From NCBI RefSeq assembly GCF_037482405.1, contig NZ_JBBHZZ010000001.1:496001-560000 (forward strand): a stretch of DNA of 64,000 nt. The letters are read 5' to 3'. The translations under genes were made by a program, and so were the position numbers. A model generated the notes under the pieces. The model was not told where the DNA came from. It saw only the letters and a program-made list of their open reading frames with translations, and searched no databases. Positions 34,639-43,268 of this stretch are shown piece after piece; the stretch's first letter is position 1; every line of letters begins with the position of its first letter. The DNA is from Pseudokineococcus marinus. GTDB lineage: Bacteria; Actinomycetota; Actinomycetes; Actinomycetales; Quadrisphaeraceae.

Positions 34639-34663
34639 CCCGGGCCCACCGTTCGGGCCCGGG
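34639..34663 (+). terminator. terminator after phosphatase gene
   Basis: CCCGGGCCC and GGGCCCGGG form a perfect 9-bp stem with a 7-nt loop, 9 bp after the phosphatase stop codon. Confidence 0.7.
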
Positions 34664-34717
34664 ACGGGGGACGCGGCGCTAGTCCGGTGCTCCCGCTGGT
34701 CCGGGGCTCCCGCGGGG

Positions 34718-34903
34718 TCAGTGCTTCTCGCGGCGCCGCTTCCGCGAGGCGGCGCGGCTCGCGGAGTCGAGCGCCTTGGTGACGCCGCTCTCGCCGCGGC
34801 TGGCGCGGATCCGGCTGGCGAGGTGGCCGAGGAGCTTCCCGGCGAGCGGGAGCGCCACGGCGACGAGGACCCAGCGGCGGAACATGTTGACGAGGAAGGG
34901 CAC
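34718..34903 (-). CDS. small membrane protein, unknown function
   Basis: A 61-residue protein with one hydrophobic helix (WVLVAVALPLAGKLLGHLA) followed by a strongly basic C-terminus ending in RKRRREKH. GTG 34903 is preceded by AGGAGG at ideal spacing, which supports it as a real gene. I do not recognise a named family. It is a single gene between the phosphatase and the ABC-F gene. Confidence 0.65.
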   Translation of the reverse strand: MPFLVNMFRRWVLVAVALPLAGKLLGHLASRIRASRGESGVTKALDSASRAASRKRRREKH

Positions 34904-35099
34904 GGTGTCCTCCTGGGTCGCGGGTCGTGATGACCCTCAGGTCGAGGTCGATGCTGCGGACGGGTGACGGTCGGTGGCGGACGTCGTCGCGCGCGACCGC
35001 GCCTGCCACCGCGGACCCCCGTGTCTACCGACCCGCGGGCTCCGGCGCGCGGCGGAAGTGCGTCGACCGGGGCCCGGGGCCGCTGGGACCATGGGGCCC

Positions 35100-36791
35100 A
35101 TGAGCGCCACCCTCGTGGCCCGGGGCCTCGCCGCCGGGCACGCCGACCGCACCCTGTTCTCCGGGCTGGACCTCGTCGTCGCGCCCGGCGACGTCGTCGG
35201 GCTCGTCGGCGCCAACGGGGCGGGCAAGTCGACGCTGCTGCGGATGCTCGCGGGCGTCGACGAGCCGCAGGAGGGCTCGGTCACGACGACGCCGCCCGGC
35301 GCCGTCCGCGGCTGGCTGCCGCAGGAGGTCGAGCGCCGCGCCGACGAGGACGTCCTCGCGCACCTCGCCCGGCGCACGGGCGTCGCCGCGGCGCAGGAGG
35401 CGATGGACGCGGGGGCCGCGGCCCTCGCGGAGGGAGCGCCGGGCGCCGACGACGCCTACGCCGAGGCGCTGGAGCGGTGGCTCGCCCTCGGCGGCGCGGA
35501 CCTCGAGGAGCGCACCGGCGCCGTCCTCGCCGACCTCGGGCTCGACGTCGCCACCTCGGCGGCCATGACGTCGCTGTCGGGCGGTCAGGCGGCCCGCGTG
35601 GGCCTGGCGGCCCTGCTGCTCTCGCGCTTCGACGTCGTCCTGCTCGACGAGCCGACGAACGACCTCGACCTCGACGGGCTCGCCCGCCTCGAGCGCTTCC
35701 TCGTCGAGCAGCGGGCCGGCGTCGTGCTCGTCAGCCACGACCGCGAGCTGCTCTCGCGCGTCGTCACGCGCGTCGTCGAGCTCGACCTCGCCCAGCAGCA
35801 GGTGAGCGTCTTCGGCGGCGGGTACGACGCCTACCTCGAGGAGCGCGAGACGGCGCGGCGGCACGCGCGGGAGGCGTACGAGCAGTACGACGACCGCCGC
35901 CAGGCGCTCACCGACCGCGCCCGCACGCAGCGCAACTGGCTCGCGAAGGGGGTGCGCGACGCCGTGAAGAAGAAGAGCGACGGCGACAAGCACATCACCC
36001 ACAAGGCGCGTGAGGGCTCGGAGAAGCAGGCCGCCAAGGCCCGCCAGTCCGAGCGGATGCTCGAGCGGCTCGACGTCGTCGACGAGCCCCGCAAGGAGTG
36101 GGAGCTGCGGTACGAGATCGCCGCGGCGCCGCGGTCGGGGTCGGTCGTCGCCGTGCTGCGGGGCGCCGTCGTCCGGCAGGGCTCGTTCACGCTCGGGCCG
36201 CTGGACCTGCAGGTCGACGTCGGCGACCGCATCGGCGTCACCGGCCGCAACGGCTCCGGCAAGACGACGCTGCTCGGCGCGCTGCTGGGGCGCACCCCGC
36301 TCGACGAGGGTGACGGCGGGCTCGGCTCGGGCGTGGCCGTCGGCGAGGTCGACCAGGCGCGGCGGTCGCTGGGCGCGGTGGCGCTGCAGGGAGCGGGCGC
36401 CGGTGCCTCCGCGGGGAGCGGGCAGGGGCCGGCGCCGTCGGTGCTCGACGCCGTCGCGGGGCACGTGCCCGACTGGCCCACGGCCGAGGTGCGCACCCTG
36501 CTGGCGAAGTTCGGCCTGCGCTCCGACCACGTGCTGCGCCCCGTGGCGACCCTCTCCCCCGGCGAGCGCACGCGCGCCGCGATGGCGCTGCTGCAGGCGC
36601 GCGGGGTCAACCTGCTCGTCCTCGACGAGCCGACCAACCACCTCGACCTGCCCGCCATCGAGCAGCTCGAGGCCGCGCTCGACGCCTACACGGGCACGCT
36701 GCTGCTCGTCACGCACGACCGCCGGATGCTCGACGCCGTGTCCCTCACCCGCCGCTGGGACGTCGCGGCGGGCGCCGTCACCGAGCGCTGA
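35100..36791 (+). CDS. ABC-F family ATPase (duplicated ATP-binding cassettes)
   Basis: A 563-residue soluble protein with two ABC ATPase domains and no membrane part. Domain 1: Walker A GANGAGKST (37-45), signature LSGGQ, Walker B VVLLDEPTNDLDLD. Domain 2: Walker A GRNGSGKTT, signature LSPGER, Walker B LLVLDEPTNHLDL. Between them is the charged P-site linker with NWLAKGVRDAVKKK. ABC-F proteins act on the ribosome in translation or antibiotic protection; the subtype is not determined. ATG 35100 was chosen; an ATG at 35091 is in another frame. Confidence 0.9.
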   Translation: MSATLVARGLAAGHADRTLFSGLDLVVAPGDVVGLVGANGAGKSTLLRMLAGVDEPQEGSVTTTPPGAVRGWLPQEVERRADEDVLAHLARRTGVAAAQEAMDAGAAALAEGAPGADDAYAEALERWLALGGADLEERTGAVLADLGLDVATSAAMTSLSGGQAARVGLAALLLSRFDVVLLDEPTNDLDLDGLARLERFLVEQRAGVVLVSHDRELLSRVVTRVVELDLAQQQVSVFGGGYDAYLEERETARRHAREAYEQYDDRRQALTDRARTQRNWLAKGVRDAVKKKSDGDKHITHKAREGSEKQAAKARQSERMLERLDVVDEPRKEWELRYEIAAAPRSGSVVAVLRGAVVRQGSFTLGPLDLQVDVGDRIGVTGRNGSGKTTLLGALLGRTPLDEGDGGLGSGVAVGEVDQARRSLGAVALQGAGAGASAGSGQGPAPSVLDAVAGHVPDWPTAEVRTLLAKFGLRSDHVLRPVATLSPGERTRAAMALLQARGVNLLVLDEPTNHLDLPAIEQLEAALDAYTGTLLLVTHDRRMLDAVSLTRRWDVAAGAVTER

Positions 36792-36816
36792 CCCCGCCCC
36801 TCGGAGCTCGGGTCCC

Positions 36817-36961
36817 GCACTTCGTCGTCACACCGCCGCCGAGAGGCGCTCCTCGGGGGCACGTCGTCGTCAGAGTGCCGTCCGGGGCCGCTCTTCAGGG
36901 GCACTTCGTCGTCAGAGTGCGGCGCAGGACGCCCCTCAGGGGCGTTCTGACGATGAAGTGC
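36817..36961. repeat. four-unit palindrome array, 42-bp period
   Basis: The 20-bp unit GCACTTCGTCGTCAGAGTGC, or a variant, begins at 36817, 36859 and 36901, exactly 42 bp apart. A fourth, inverted copy (GTTCTGACGATGAAGTGC) falls at 36944-36961, in register. The 22-bp sequences between units resemble one another (each contains a CTC-CAGGGG-like core). The array fills the gap between the convergent ABC-F and acetamidase genes. Confidence 0.8.
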
Positions 36962-36978
36962 GGGGGGTGGGGCGCGGG

Positions 36979-37935
36979 TCAGACGTGCGGCCAGCCCGCC
37001 AGGAGACGCCGCGGGACGTGGCAGGTGACCACCCAGCTCGGCGCGTCGACGACCTCGGACACGCGCAGGTCGGCGGCCAGGGACAGCAGGAGGTACGCGT
37101 CTTCGCGGGAGACGCCACGCTCCTCGACGAGCAGGTCGACGGCCTGGCGGACGGCGTCGCGCGCGCCCTCCATGAGGTCCGGCCCGACACCGGTCGTCGC
37201 GACCGTCGTCTCCAGCCGCAGGCTCTGCCGGTCGGTGATGACGACGGGCGAGCGCGGCGCCCGCCCGGGCGCCACGGTGAGGCGCACCCGCACGACGGCG
37301 GAGGTCTCGACGCCGGTGCCGCAGACCTCGCCGTCGCCCATGACGGCGTGGACGTCGCCGAGCGAGAAGAGGGCCCCCTCGACGCCGACCGGCAGGACCA
37401 CGCGGGCGCCCGGTCCGACGTCGCGGACGTCCAGGTTGCCGCCCCACCGCGTCGGCGGGATGACGGGGTGCGGGCCGGGCTCGGGCGGGGCGACGCCGAG
37501 CGTCCCGACCATCGGCGAGAGCGGCAGGACGACGTCGGGCAGCAGCTGGACCCCGCCGCCCCCGGGCGTGGAGTCGACGGCCGACGTCCGCAGGTACGGC
37601 TCCGGGAAGTCGTCGGCGAGCAGGCCGAAGCCGGGGATGAGCGCCGTCCAGCCCCACGTGTCGAGGCCGACGGACAGCACGTCGACGACGAGCGCGTCCC
37701 CCGGACGTGCGCCCTCGACGGCGAACGGCCCGACGACGGGGTTGAGGGACGCCATGTCGAGGGAGAGGAGCTCGTCGGCCGTGCTGTCGGGCCGGAGCTG
37801 GCCGCCGGAGGCCTCCTGGGCGACGACCTCCACCTCGTCGCCCGAGGCGACGACGGACAAGGGCTCGAGCGAGGCGTCCCAGACGGCGTGGGAACGGCGG
37901 TGGTGCGGGCCGCGGGGCGTGGGCAGCGGGCTCAC
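36979..37935 (-). CDS. acetamidase/formamidase family protein
   Basis: A 318-residue FmdA/AmdA-family amidohydrolase, which splits short-chain amides to ammonia and the acid. The family pattern is visible: VVGPFAVEGARPGDALVVDV, WGGNLDVRDVGPG, and LGDVHAVMGDGEVCGTGVET, which carries the conserved His and Glu of the metal site. GTG 37935. The enzyme is probably cytoplasmic. It is followed by the palindrome array and preceded by the uspA-like gene region without obvious operon partners. Confidence 0.88.
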   Translation of the reverse strand: MSPLPTPRGPHHRRSHAVWDASLEPLSVVASGDEVEVVAQEASGGQLRPDSTADELLSLDMASLNPVVGPFAVEGARPGDALVVDVLSVGLDTWGWTALIPGFGLLADDFPEPYLRTSAVDSTPGGGGVQLLPDVVLPLSPMVGTLGVAPPEPGPHPVIPPTRWGGNLDVRDVGPGARVVLPVGVEGALFSLGDVHAVMGDGEVCGTGVETSAVVRVRLTVAPGRAPRSPVVITDRQSLRLETTVATTGVGPDLMEGARDAVRQAVDLLVEERGVSREDAYLLLSLAADLRVSEVVDAPSWVVTCHVPRRLLAGWPHV

Positions 37936-37998
37936 GGCGCCTGCTCTCCGGGGCCGGGGCGGCCCCTCGTCGGGCCCGGGGCGCGCGGCGCCGGGGCG

Positions 37999-38391
37999 TC
38001 AGTCGAACTGGACGGCGAGCACGGGGCAGGGGGCGTCGAGGAGCACGCGCTGCGACGTGCTGCCCATGATCATCTTGCCGACGGGCGAGCGGCGGCGCAG
38101 CCCGATGACGACGAGGTCGGCGCCGACCTCCTCGACGAGGTCGAGCAGGGTGTCCGCCGGCGTCTCGTCGCCCGCCCCGCGGCGGACCTCGTGCTCGACC
38201 CCCGCGGCGGCCAGCGCCTCGTCGAGGTGCTGCAGGTCGTCGTCGTCGGCGACGAAGTCCTGCGCGAACTCGGCGGCGCGCGGCACGTTGAGCGCGACCA
38301 GCCGGGTGCCGCGCGCCCGGGCCTCCGCGATGGCGCGCTCGAGCACGACCCGACCCTCGGGGCTGGGGACGTAGCCGACCACGACGCTCAC
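37999..38391 (-). CDS. universal stress protein, UspA family
   Basis: A 130-residue single Usp domain. The ATP-binding motif is at the C-terminus: GLRRRSPVGKMIMGSTSQRV (G-2x-G-9x-G-S/T pattern), followed by APCPVLAV. The N-terminal VVVGYVPSPEGRVVLERAI matches the first strand and helix. GTG 38391 follows AGGAGG. It is divergent from the PhoD-like gene, with a long spacer holding a perfect 22-bp palindrome. Stress-related ATP-binding role inferred from the family. Confidence 0.9.
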   Translation of the reverse strand: MSVVVGYVPSPEGRVVLERAIAEARARGTRLVALNVPRAAEFAQDFVADDDDLQHLDEALAAAGVEHEVRRGAGDETPADTLLDLVEEVGADLVVIGLRRRSPVGKMIMGSTSQRVLLDAPCPVLAVQFD

Positions 38392-38757
38392 GGTGCCTCC
38401 TCGCGGGGGACGGTGGCGCCCGCCTCGGCGCCCAGTGCGGCGGCCCCCGGACGACGCCGCAGCCCGACGGCTCGGGCGCACGTCCCAGGGTCGCCCGACC
38501 CTAGGACATGCCCCGCGGGCGACGCACCGCCGTCCGGGCCGCACCCGTCCCACGGCTCCTCGGGGGCTCCTCGGGCGGCCCCCGGACGCCGCGCGTCGCA
38601 CCGCGGTGCGACGCTGGCCCCGGCGCCCCCGCTCGCGGGCGAGCGCCCCCGGCGCGCCGCGCGGGGCGTGCGTCGCCCCGCCGCGCCCCGCGCGGCCCGG
38701 GTCACCCCGACGGGTGGTCCCTGCGCCGACCGCAGGGCCGCCTGCGACCATCGGCGC
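38392..38757. other. 366-bp divergent spacer between uspA-like and PhoD-like genes
   Basis: No coding frame was supported. The spacer holds several inverted repeats, the most striking a 22-bp perfect palindrome at 38593-38614. Promoters for both divergent genes must lie here but cannot be placed. Confidence 0.5.
38593..38614. promoter_or_regulatory. 22-bp perfect palindrome, candidate operator
   Basis: The half site GCGTCGCACCG is followed directly by its complement, without any spacer. It lies in the middle of a divergent intergenic region, about 200 bp from one start codon and 145 bp from the other. It could be a regulator site or a cruciform or hairpin element. Confidence 0.5.
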
Positions 38758-40572
38758 GTGACGACGAGCGACCCGGCGGTCCCCCACGAGGACGGGGACG
38801 GCGACGACGCGGACACCCTGGACGCCGCCCCACCCGGCACGCAGGTCAAGGGGCCGCTCGTGCTCGGCCCGCTGCTGCGCCACGTCGACAGCACGAGCGC
38901 GACGGTGTGGGTGGAGACGGCGAGACGGGGCGAGGTCGTCGTCCGGGCCGGGGGCGCCGTCGGCCGCGACCGCACCGTGACGGTCGGCGGCCACCACTAC
39001 GCGCTCGTCGTCGTCGAGGGCCTCGAGCCGGACCGGCAGGTGCCCTACGTCGTCGAGCTCGACGGCGAGCGGGCGTGGCCGCGGCCCGACGACCACCGTC
39101 CGGGGCCGGTCGTGCGGCCGCTGCCGGCGCCCGGCGACGCCACCCGCAGCTCCGGGGGCGACCCCCGGCTGCGCATCGCCCTCGGCTCCTGCCGCGTGGA
39201 CCGGCCCATGGAGCCGCCGTACACGCGCACCGTGCGCGAGCATCCCGAGGGCGTCGGCGTCGACGCCCTCGTCGCCCTGTCCGCCGAGTGCCAGGCCGGC
39301 CGGGAGCTGCCGGACCTCCTCCTGCTCCTCGGCGACCAGGTCTACGCCGACGAGGGCCTGTCGCCCTACCTCCGCGAGCGCATCCGCGACAAGCGCGGGG
39401 ACGCCGACCCGCAGGGCGAGATCGGCGACTTCGAGGAGTACACCTGGCTGTACCGCGAGAGCTGGGCCGACCCGGAGGTGCGCTGGCTGCTCGCCACCAC
39501 GCCGACGGCGATGATCTTCGACGACCACGACGTCCGCGACGACTGGAACACCTCGCGCACGTGGCGCGAGCAGGTCCAGCGGCTGCCGTGGTGGCGCGAG
39601 CGCATCGTCGGCGCCTACGCGGCCTACTGGCTGCACCAGCACCTGGGCAACCTCATGCCCTCGCGGCTCGCGGAGGACGAGCTGTGGGCCCGGGTGCGCG
39701 AGGTCGGCCGCGACGGCGACGCGGCGGAGGTACTGCGGGAGTTCGCCGTCGCCGCGGACGAGCAGATCGACGGCGGCGGCACCTCGGAGTGGTCCTACGT
39801 CCGCGACCTCGGGCGGACGCGCCTGGTCGTCGTCGACACGCGCTCGGGCCGCGTGCTCTCCGAGGAGCACCGCTCGATGCTCGACGAGCAGGAGTGGGCC
39901 GACGTCGAGGAGCACCTCACCGGCGACGTCGACCACCTGCTCGTCGCCGCCTCGCTGCCGGTGCTGCTCGAGCCGGCGCTGCACGACGTGGAGCTCTGGA
40001 ACGCCGAGACGGCGTCGGCCGGCGCGTGGGGCGAGCGCTTCCGCCCGCACGCCGAGGCCCTGCGCCAGGCGGTGGACCTCGAGCACTGGGGCGCCTTCGA
40101 GTCCTCCTTCCACCGCCTGGTCGACCGGCTCGGTGACGTCGCGGCCGGCCGGCTCGGGCGGGCGCCGAGCTCGGTGCTCATGCTCTCGGGCGACGTCCAC
40201 CACGGCTACGTCGCGCCGCTGCGCTACCCCGTCGAGCGCGGGGTGCGCTCCCCCGTCGTGCAGGTCGTCAGCTCGCCGCTGCGCAACGCGCTGCCGAAGG
40301 GCCTCCCCGCGATGTTCCGCTTCCTGCACACGCCGCCGGCGCGGCTGCTCGGCCGCCTGCTGCGGCGCTCGGTCGGCGCGGCGCCGCTCGGCGTCACCTG
40401 GCGCTCCACCACCGGGCCGATGTTCGGCAACGGCTTCGCCACGCTGGAGCTCACCGGCCCCGGTGCCCGGGTCGTCTTCGAGAAGGCCGAGCCGGGGCGC
40501 GGGCCGGGCACCGACGTCAGGCGCCCCGACGACGTGCGCCTGCGGCGCGACCGCGAGGTGCTGCTGGCCTGA
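38758..40572 (+). CDS. PhoD-like metallophosphatase
   Basis: A 604-residue protein with the PhoD-like metallophosphatase fold. A fibronectin-like N-terminal domain (STSATVWVETARRGEVVVRA) leads to metal motifs LLLLGDQVYADEG, IFDDHDVRDDWNTS and LMLSGDVHHGYV. Unlike secreted alkaline phosphatase PhoD, it has no Tat or Sec signal peptide, so a cytoplasmic phosphodiesterase or phosphatase role is more likely. GTG 38758 opens the conserved sequence. Divergent from uspA. Confidence 0.87.
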   Translation: MTTSDPAVPHEDGDGDDADTLDAAPPGTQVKGPLVLGPLLRHVDSTSATVWVETARRGEVVVRAGGAVGRDRTVTVGGHHYALVVVEGLEPDRQVPYVVELDGERAWPRPDDHRPGPVVRPLPAPGDATRSSGGDPRLRIALGSCRVDRPMEPPYTRTVREHPEGVGVDALVALSAECQAGRELPDLLLLLGDQVYADEGLSPYLRERIRDKRGDADPQGEIGDFEEYTWLYRESWADPEVRWLLATTPTAMIFDDHDVRDDWNTSRTWREQVQRLPWWRERIVGAYAAYWLHQHLGNLMPSRLAEDELWARVREVGRDGDAAEVLREFAVAADEQIDGGGTSEWSYVRDLGRTRLVVVDTRSGRVLSEEHRSMLDEQEWADVEEHLTGDVDHLLVAASLPVLLEPALHDVELWNAETASAGAWGERFRPHAEALRQAVDLEHWGAFESSFHRLVDRLGDVAAGRLGRAPSSVLMLSGDVHHGYVAPLRYPVERGVRSPVVQVVSSPLRNALPKGLPAMFRFLHTPPARLLGRLLRRSVGAAPLGVTWRSTTGPMFGNGFATLELTGPGARVVFEKAEPGRGPGTDVRRPDDVRLRRDREVLLA

Positions 40573-40616
40573 GCGCTCGTCGGCCGCGTCCGGCGGCGCG
40601 GGGGCGGCCGACCGGG

Positions 40617-41138
40617 TCACCAGCCCCAGGTGCCGGGGCCGCCCTTGAAGGGGCCGACGACGTCGTCCGTCACCCAGCCGCCGTAGAAGCCGCCCTCCTG
40701 CGGGCGCACGCGCTCGCCGTCGACCGTCGCGACGACCTGCGACGGCGTGAAGGCGATGGCGCCCGCCAGCTCGCGGAAGCGCGACGTCGGGTCCTCGTAG
40801 CTCCAGGCGGCCGCGCGGCGCGGCTCCCCGCGGCCGCCGGGCTCGGCGACGTCCCAGTACGTCGCCCGCCCCTTCCACTCGCACGTCGTCGCCGGGGCGT
40901 CCGAGAGGGCGAGGACGCCGTCGGCGACGTCCTCGCGCGGCACGTACCAGGTCGGCGGGTGGCTCGTCTCGAGCACGCGCCAGGCGCGGCGGGTGGTCGC
41001 GAGCAGGGGGCCGTCGTCGGACAGGCGCACCTCGACGAGGCGCTCGCTGCGGACGAGGGCGGGCGGGCGCGGGTAGTCCCAGACGGACTCCTGGCCGGGG
41101 CCGGGCGCGACGGGCTGGGGGCGGCGGGCGGGGCTCAC
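40617..41138 (-). CDS. DUF427 domain protein
   Basis: A 173-residue protein; the DUF427 beta-fold is recognisable in SVWDYPRPPALVRSERLVEV, HPPTWYVPREDV, CEWKGRATYWDV and AWSYEDP. GTG 41138 gives the normal length; a longer frame to 41342 is Arg/Pro-rich and not credible. The family has no proven function. It converges on the PhoD-like gene. Confidence 0.82.
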   Translation of the reverse strand: MSPARRPQPVAPGPGQESVWDYPRPPALVRSERLVEVRLSDDGPLLATTRRAWRVLETSHPPTWYVPREDVADGVLALSDAPATTCEWKGRATYWDVAEPGGRGEPRRAAAWSYEDPTSRFRELAGAIAFTPSQVVATVDGERVRPQEGGFYGGWVTDDVVGPFKGGPGTWGW

Positions 41139-41248
41139 CGGGCGAGTCTGCGCCGACGTCGCCGGACCGGCGCGGGCGGGCGCTGCCGGCCGGGGCGTGC
41201 GAGCGTGGCAGGCGGCGAGCGACGGTGGCCGCACCCGGCGGTCAGCGA

Positions 41249-41320
41249 GCGGAGCGACGCTCCGCGGGGACGGACGGGCGCTCCGCCCCCTCGCGGAGCA
41301 ACGCTCCGGACGCTCGTCCG
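41249..41320. repeat. palindrome cluster, two related units 44 bp apart
   Basis: GCGGAGCGACGCTCCGC (41249-41265, perfect) and CGGAGCAACGCTCCG (41294-41308, one mismatch) start 44-45 bp apart. Next to them lies CGGACG-CT-CGTCCG (41307-41320). All are upstream of the DoxX promoter. Confidence 0.6.
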
Positions 41321-41330
41321 CGACGGCTGC

Positions 41331-41359
41331 TTGTGCGCTCAACTAGATCGACGTACCGT
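41331..41359 (+). promoter_or_regulatory. possible promoter of DoxX gene
   Basis: TTGTGC (41331-41336), 17 bp, then TACCGT (41354-41359). Transcription would start about 41366, leaving a ~95-nt leader with a GAGGAG ribosome binding site before the ATG. The match to consensus is moderate. Confidence 0.4.
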
Positions 41360-41461
41360 CATCGGCGGCGCCACCGACGTCGCCGACACCGACCACGGAC
41401 CGCCTGCCGGCGGCCACGAACGGTCGACCGGCGCACGTCGCCGCGTCGGCGAGGAGAACCC

Positions 41462-42049
41462 ATGACGCACCACCGCAGCAAGCGCACCGACCTCGGCCTC
41501 CTGGCGCTGCGCGCCGGCGTCGGCGGCACGCTCTTCGCCCACGGCGCCCAGAAGCTCTTCGGCTGGTTCGGCGGCTACGGCCTCGAGGCCACCGGCGGGG
41601 CCATGGAGTCCATGGGCTTCGCCCCCGGCAAGCGCAGCGCCCTCATGGCGGGCCTCGGCGAGGCGGGCGGCGGCGCGGCCCTCGCGCTGGGCCTCGCGAC
41701 GCCGGCGGCCGGCGCTGCGGCCGCCGCCACCATGACGACGGCCGGCACCGTGCACGGTCCCGCCGGCTTCTGGGTGACCGACGGCGGCTTCGAGTACAAC
41801 GCCGTCCTCGCGACGGTCGGCTCGGCCCTCGCCGTCGCCGGCCCGGGCCGCTACTCCCTCGACCACGCCCTGGGCCACAAGCTCGACAAGCCGTGGATGG
41901 CCGCCGTCGCGCTGCCGCTCTTCGGCCTGGCCGCCGCCCACGTCATCACCCAGCGCCGCAAGGCCGTCGCCGCGGCCGCCGCGCAGCAGCAGACGAGCGG
42001 CGCCGAGCAGGTCGCCGCCGCCGAGCAGGCGGAGTCCACCGGCGCCTGA
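41462..42049 (+). CDS. DoxX family membrane protein
   Basis: A 195-residue protein with four TM helices. RAGVGGTLFAHGAQKLFGWF and GGYGLEATGGAMESMGF are the DoxX signature, and the later GLGEAGGGAALALGL matches the second helix. The C-terminal tail is Ala/Gln-rich. ATG 41462 with GAGGAG. DoxX-type proteins are linked to redox and thiol stress in Actinobacteria; the direct role here is not known. It precedes the pirin gene by a repeat-filled spacer. Confidence 0.88.
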   Translation: MTHHRSKRTDLGLLALRAGVGGTLFAHGAQKLFGWFGGYGLEATGGAMESMGFAPGKRSALMAGLGEAGGGAALALGLATPAAGAAAAATMTTAGTVHGPAGFWVTDGGFEYNAVLATVGSALAVAGPGRYSLDHALGHKLDKPWMAAVALPLFGLAAAHVITQRRKAVAAAAAQQQTSGAEQVAAAEQAESTGA

Positions 42050-42100
42050 GCGTCACCGCGCGGGGCGGGTCTCCAGCCGCCCGCCCCGCGCCCACCTCCG

Positions 42101-42213
42101 GGGCGAACAGGCGACGACTCGCCCCCTCGACGCCCCCTCCGAGGGCGAACAGGCGACGACTCGCCCCTCGACGCCCCCTCCAAGGGCGAACAGGCGACGA
42201 CTCGCCCCCTCGT
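42101..42213. repeat. three-unit palindrome array, 41-42 bp period
   Basis: GGGCGAACAGGCGACGAC followed by TCGCCC begins at 42101, 42143 and 42184. GGGCGA pairs with TCGCCC, so each unit can form a small hairpin. The spacers (CCTCGACGCCCCCTCC type) are nearly identical. The array lies between DoxX and pirin genes that run in the same direction, so it may terminate one or affect the other. Confidence 0.85.
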
Positions 42214-42269
42214 GCCCGGGTGCGACGTCGTCCACCATGGACGCCAGGCCACCCCCGCAGGAGGACGTC

Positions 42270-43250
42270 GTGAGCGACCTCGACACCCGCCCCACCGAGC
42301 ACGCGGTGCCCGCCGAGCCGATGGGCGCGGCCGGGGGCCCGCGGCGCGAGCTCCTCACCGCCCGCAAGGTGCCGCTGGGCGGCGTCCGGGGCACGGAGGT
42401 CGAGCGGACACTCCCCCAGCGCGACGTCCCGACCGTCGGCGCGTGGTGCTTCGTCGACCGGTACGGCCCGTCGACGGCGCCCATGCGCGTCCTGCCCCAC
42501 CCCCACACCGGGCTGCAGACCGTCACGTGGCCGCTGTCCGGCCCGATCCGCCACCGCGACAGCACCGGCAGCGACGTCGTCGTGCGCCCCGGCGAGCTCG
42601 ACCTCATGACCGCCGGGCACGGCGTCTCGCACTCGGAGATCGCCGACGACGGCGCCGAGCTGTCCGGCGTCCAGCTGTGGATCGCCCTGCCGGACGAGGT
42701 GCGCCACCAGGCCCCGCGCTTCGAGCAGCACCGCCACCTGCCCGTGCTACGGGGGCCGGCGTCGGCGAGCACGGTCATGGTCGGGCGGCTCGGCGACGCG
42801 GAGTCCCCGGCGCTCGTCCACACCCGCGCGCTCGCGGCCGACGTCGCGCTGCGCCCGGGCACCACGGTGCTGCCGCTCGACCCGCGCGACGAGCACGCCC
42901 TCCTGCTCCTGACGGGTGACCCGGCCGACCTCGACGTCGACGGCGCACCCCTGCTGCCGGACGGCGCCCGCCCCGGCCTGCTGCACCTCGGCACCGGCCG
43001 CACCGAGCTCGCGCTCGAGGCCCGCGGCGACGTGCGCGTGCTCCTGCTCGGCGGCGAGCCCTTCCGCGAGGACCTGCTCATGTGGTGGAACCTCGTCGCC
43101 CGCACGCACGAGGAGGTCGTGGCCGCTCGCGAGGAGTGGGAGGAGCGCAGCGCCCGCTTCGGCGTCGTCGCGGGCCACGGCGACGCGCGCATCCCCGCCC
43201 CGCCGCTGCCGGGCGTGCGGCTGGTGCCGCGGCGGCGGAGGGACCGGTAG
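42270..43250 (+). CDS. pirin family protein
   Basis: A 326-residue bicupin. The metal-binding motif is in HPHTGLQTVTW, followed by the partner ligands in MTAGHGVSHSE, so the N-terminal iron site is complete. The C-terminal pirin domain ends with LGGEPFREDLLMWWN. Pirins can act as quercetin dioxygenases or redox-sensing cofactors; which applies here cannot be told. GTG 42270 follows GGAGG; an upstream in-frame ATG at 42237 lacks a ribosome binding site. Confidence 0.9.
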   Translation: MSDLDTRPTEHAVPAEPMGAAGGPRRELLTARKVPLGGVRGTEVERTLPQRDVPTVGAWCFVDRYGPSTAPMRVLPHPHTGLQTVTWPLSGPIRHRDSTGSDVVVRPGELDLMTAGHGVSHSEIADDGAELSGVQLWIALPDEVRHQAPRFEQHRHLPVLRGPASASTVMVGRLGDAESPALVHTRALAADVALRPGTTVLPLDPRDEHALLLLTGDPADLDVDGAPLLPDGARPGLLHLGTGRTELALEARGDVRVLLLGGEPFREDLLMWWNLVARTHEEVVAAREEWEERSARFGVVAGHGDARIPAPPLPGVRLVPRRRRDR

Positions 43251-43268
43251 ACCGCCCGGCGCAGGCGG

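Larger units (their letters stand above)
41139..41461. other. 323-bp divergent spacer with inverted repeats
   Basis: No gene is supported here. It contains two related palindromes 44 bp apart and a plausible sigma-70-type promoter for the DoxX gene: TTGTGC at 41331 and TACCGT at 41354 with a 17-bp spacer. Confidence 0.5.

Noticed and set aside
36817..36961. CRISPR-like array of 20-bp repeats with ~22-bp spacers
   Set aside because: Only four units, one inverted, and the spacers resemble one another; no cas genes. It is a palindrome array, not CRISPR.
42101..42213. CRISPR-like array of GGGCGAACAGG units
   Set aside because: Three units with nearly identical spacers and no cas genes nearby.
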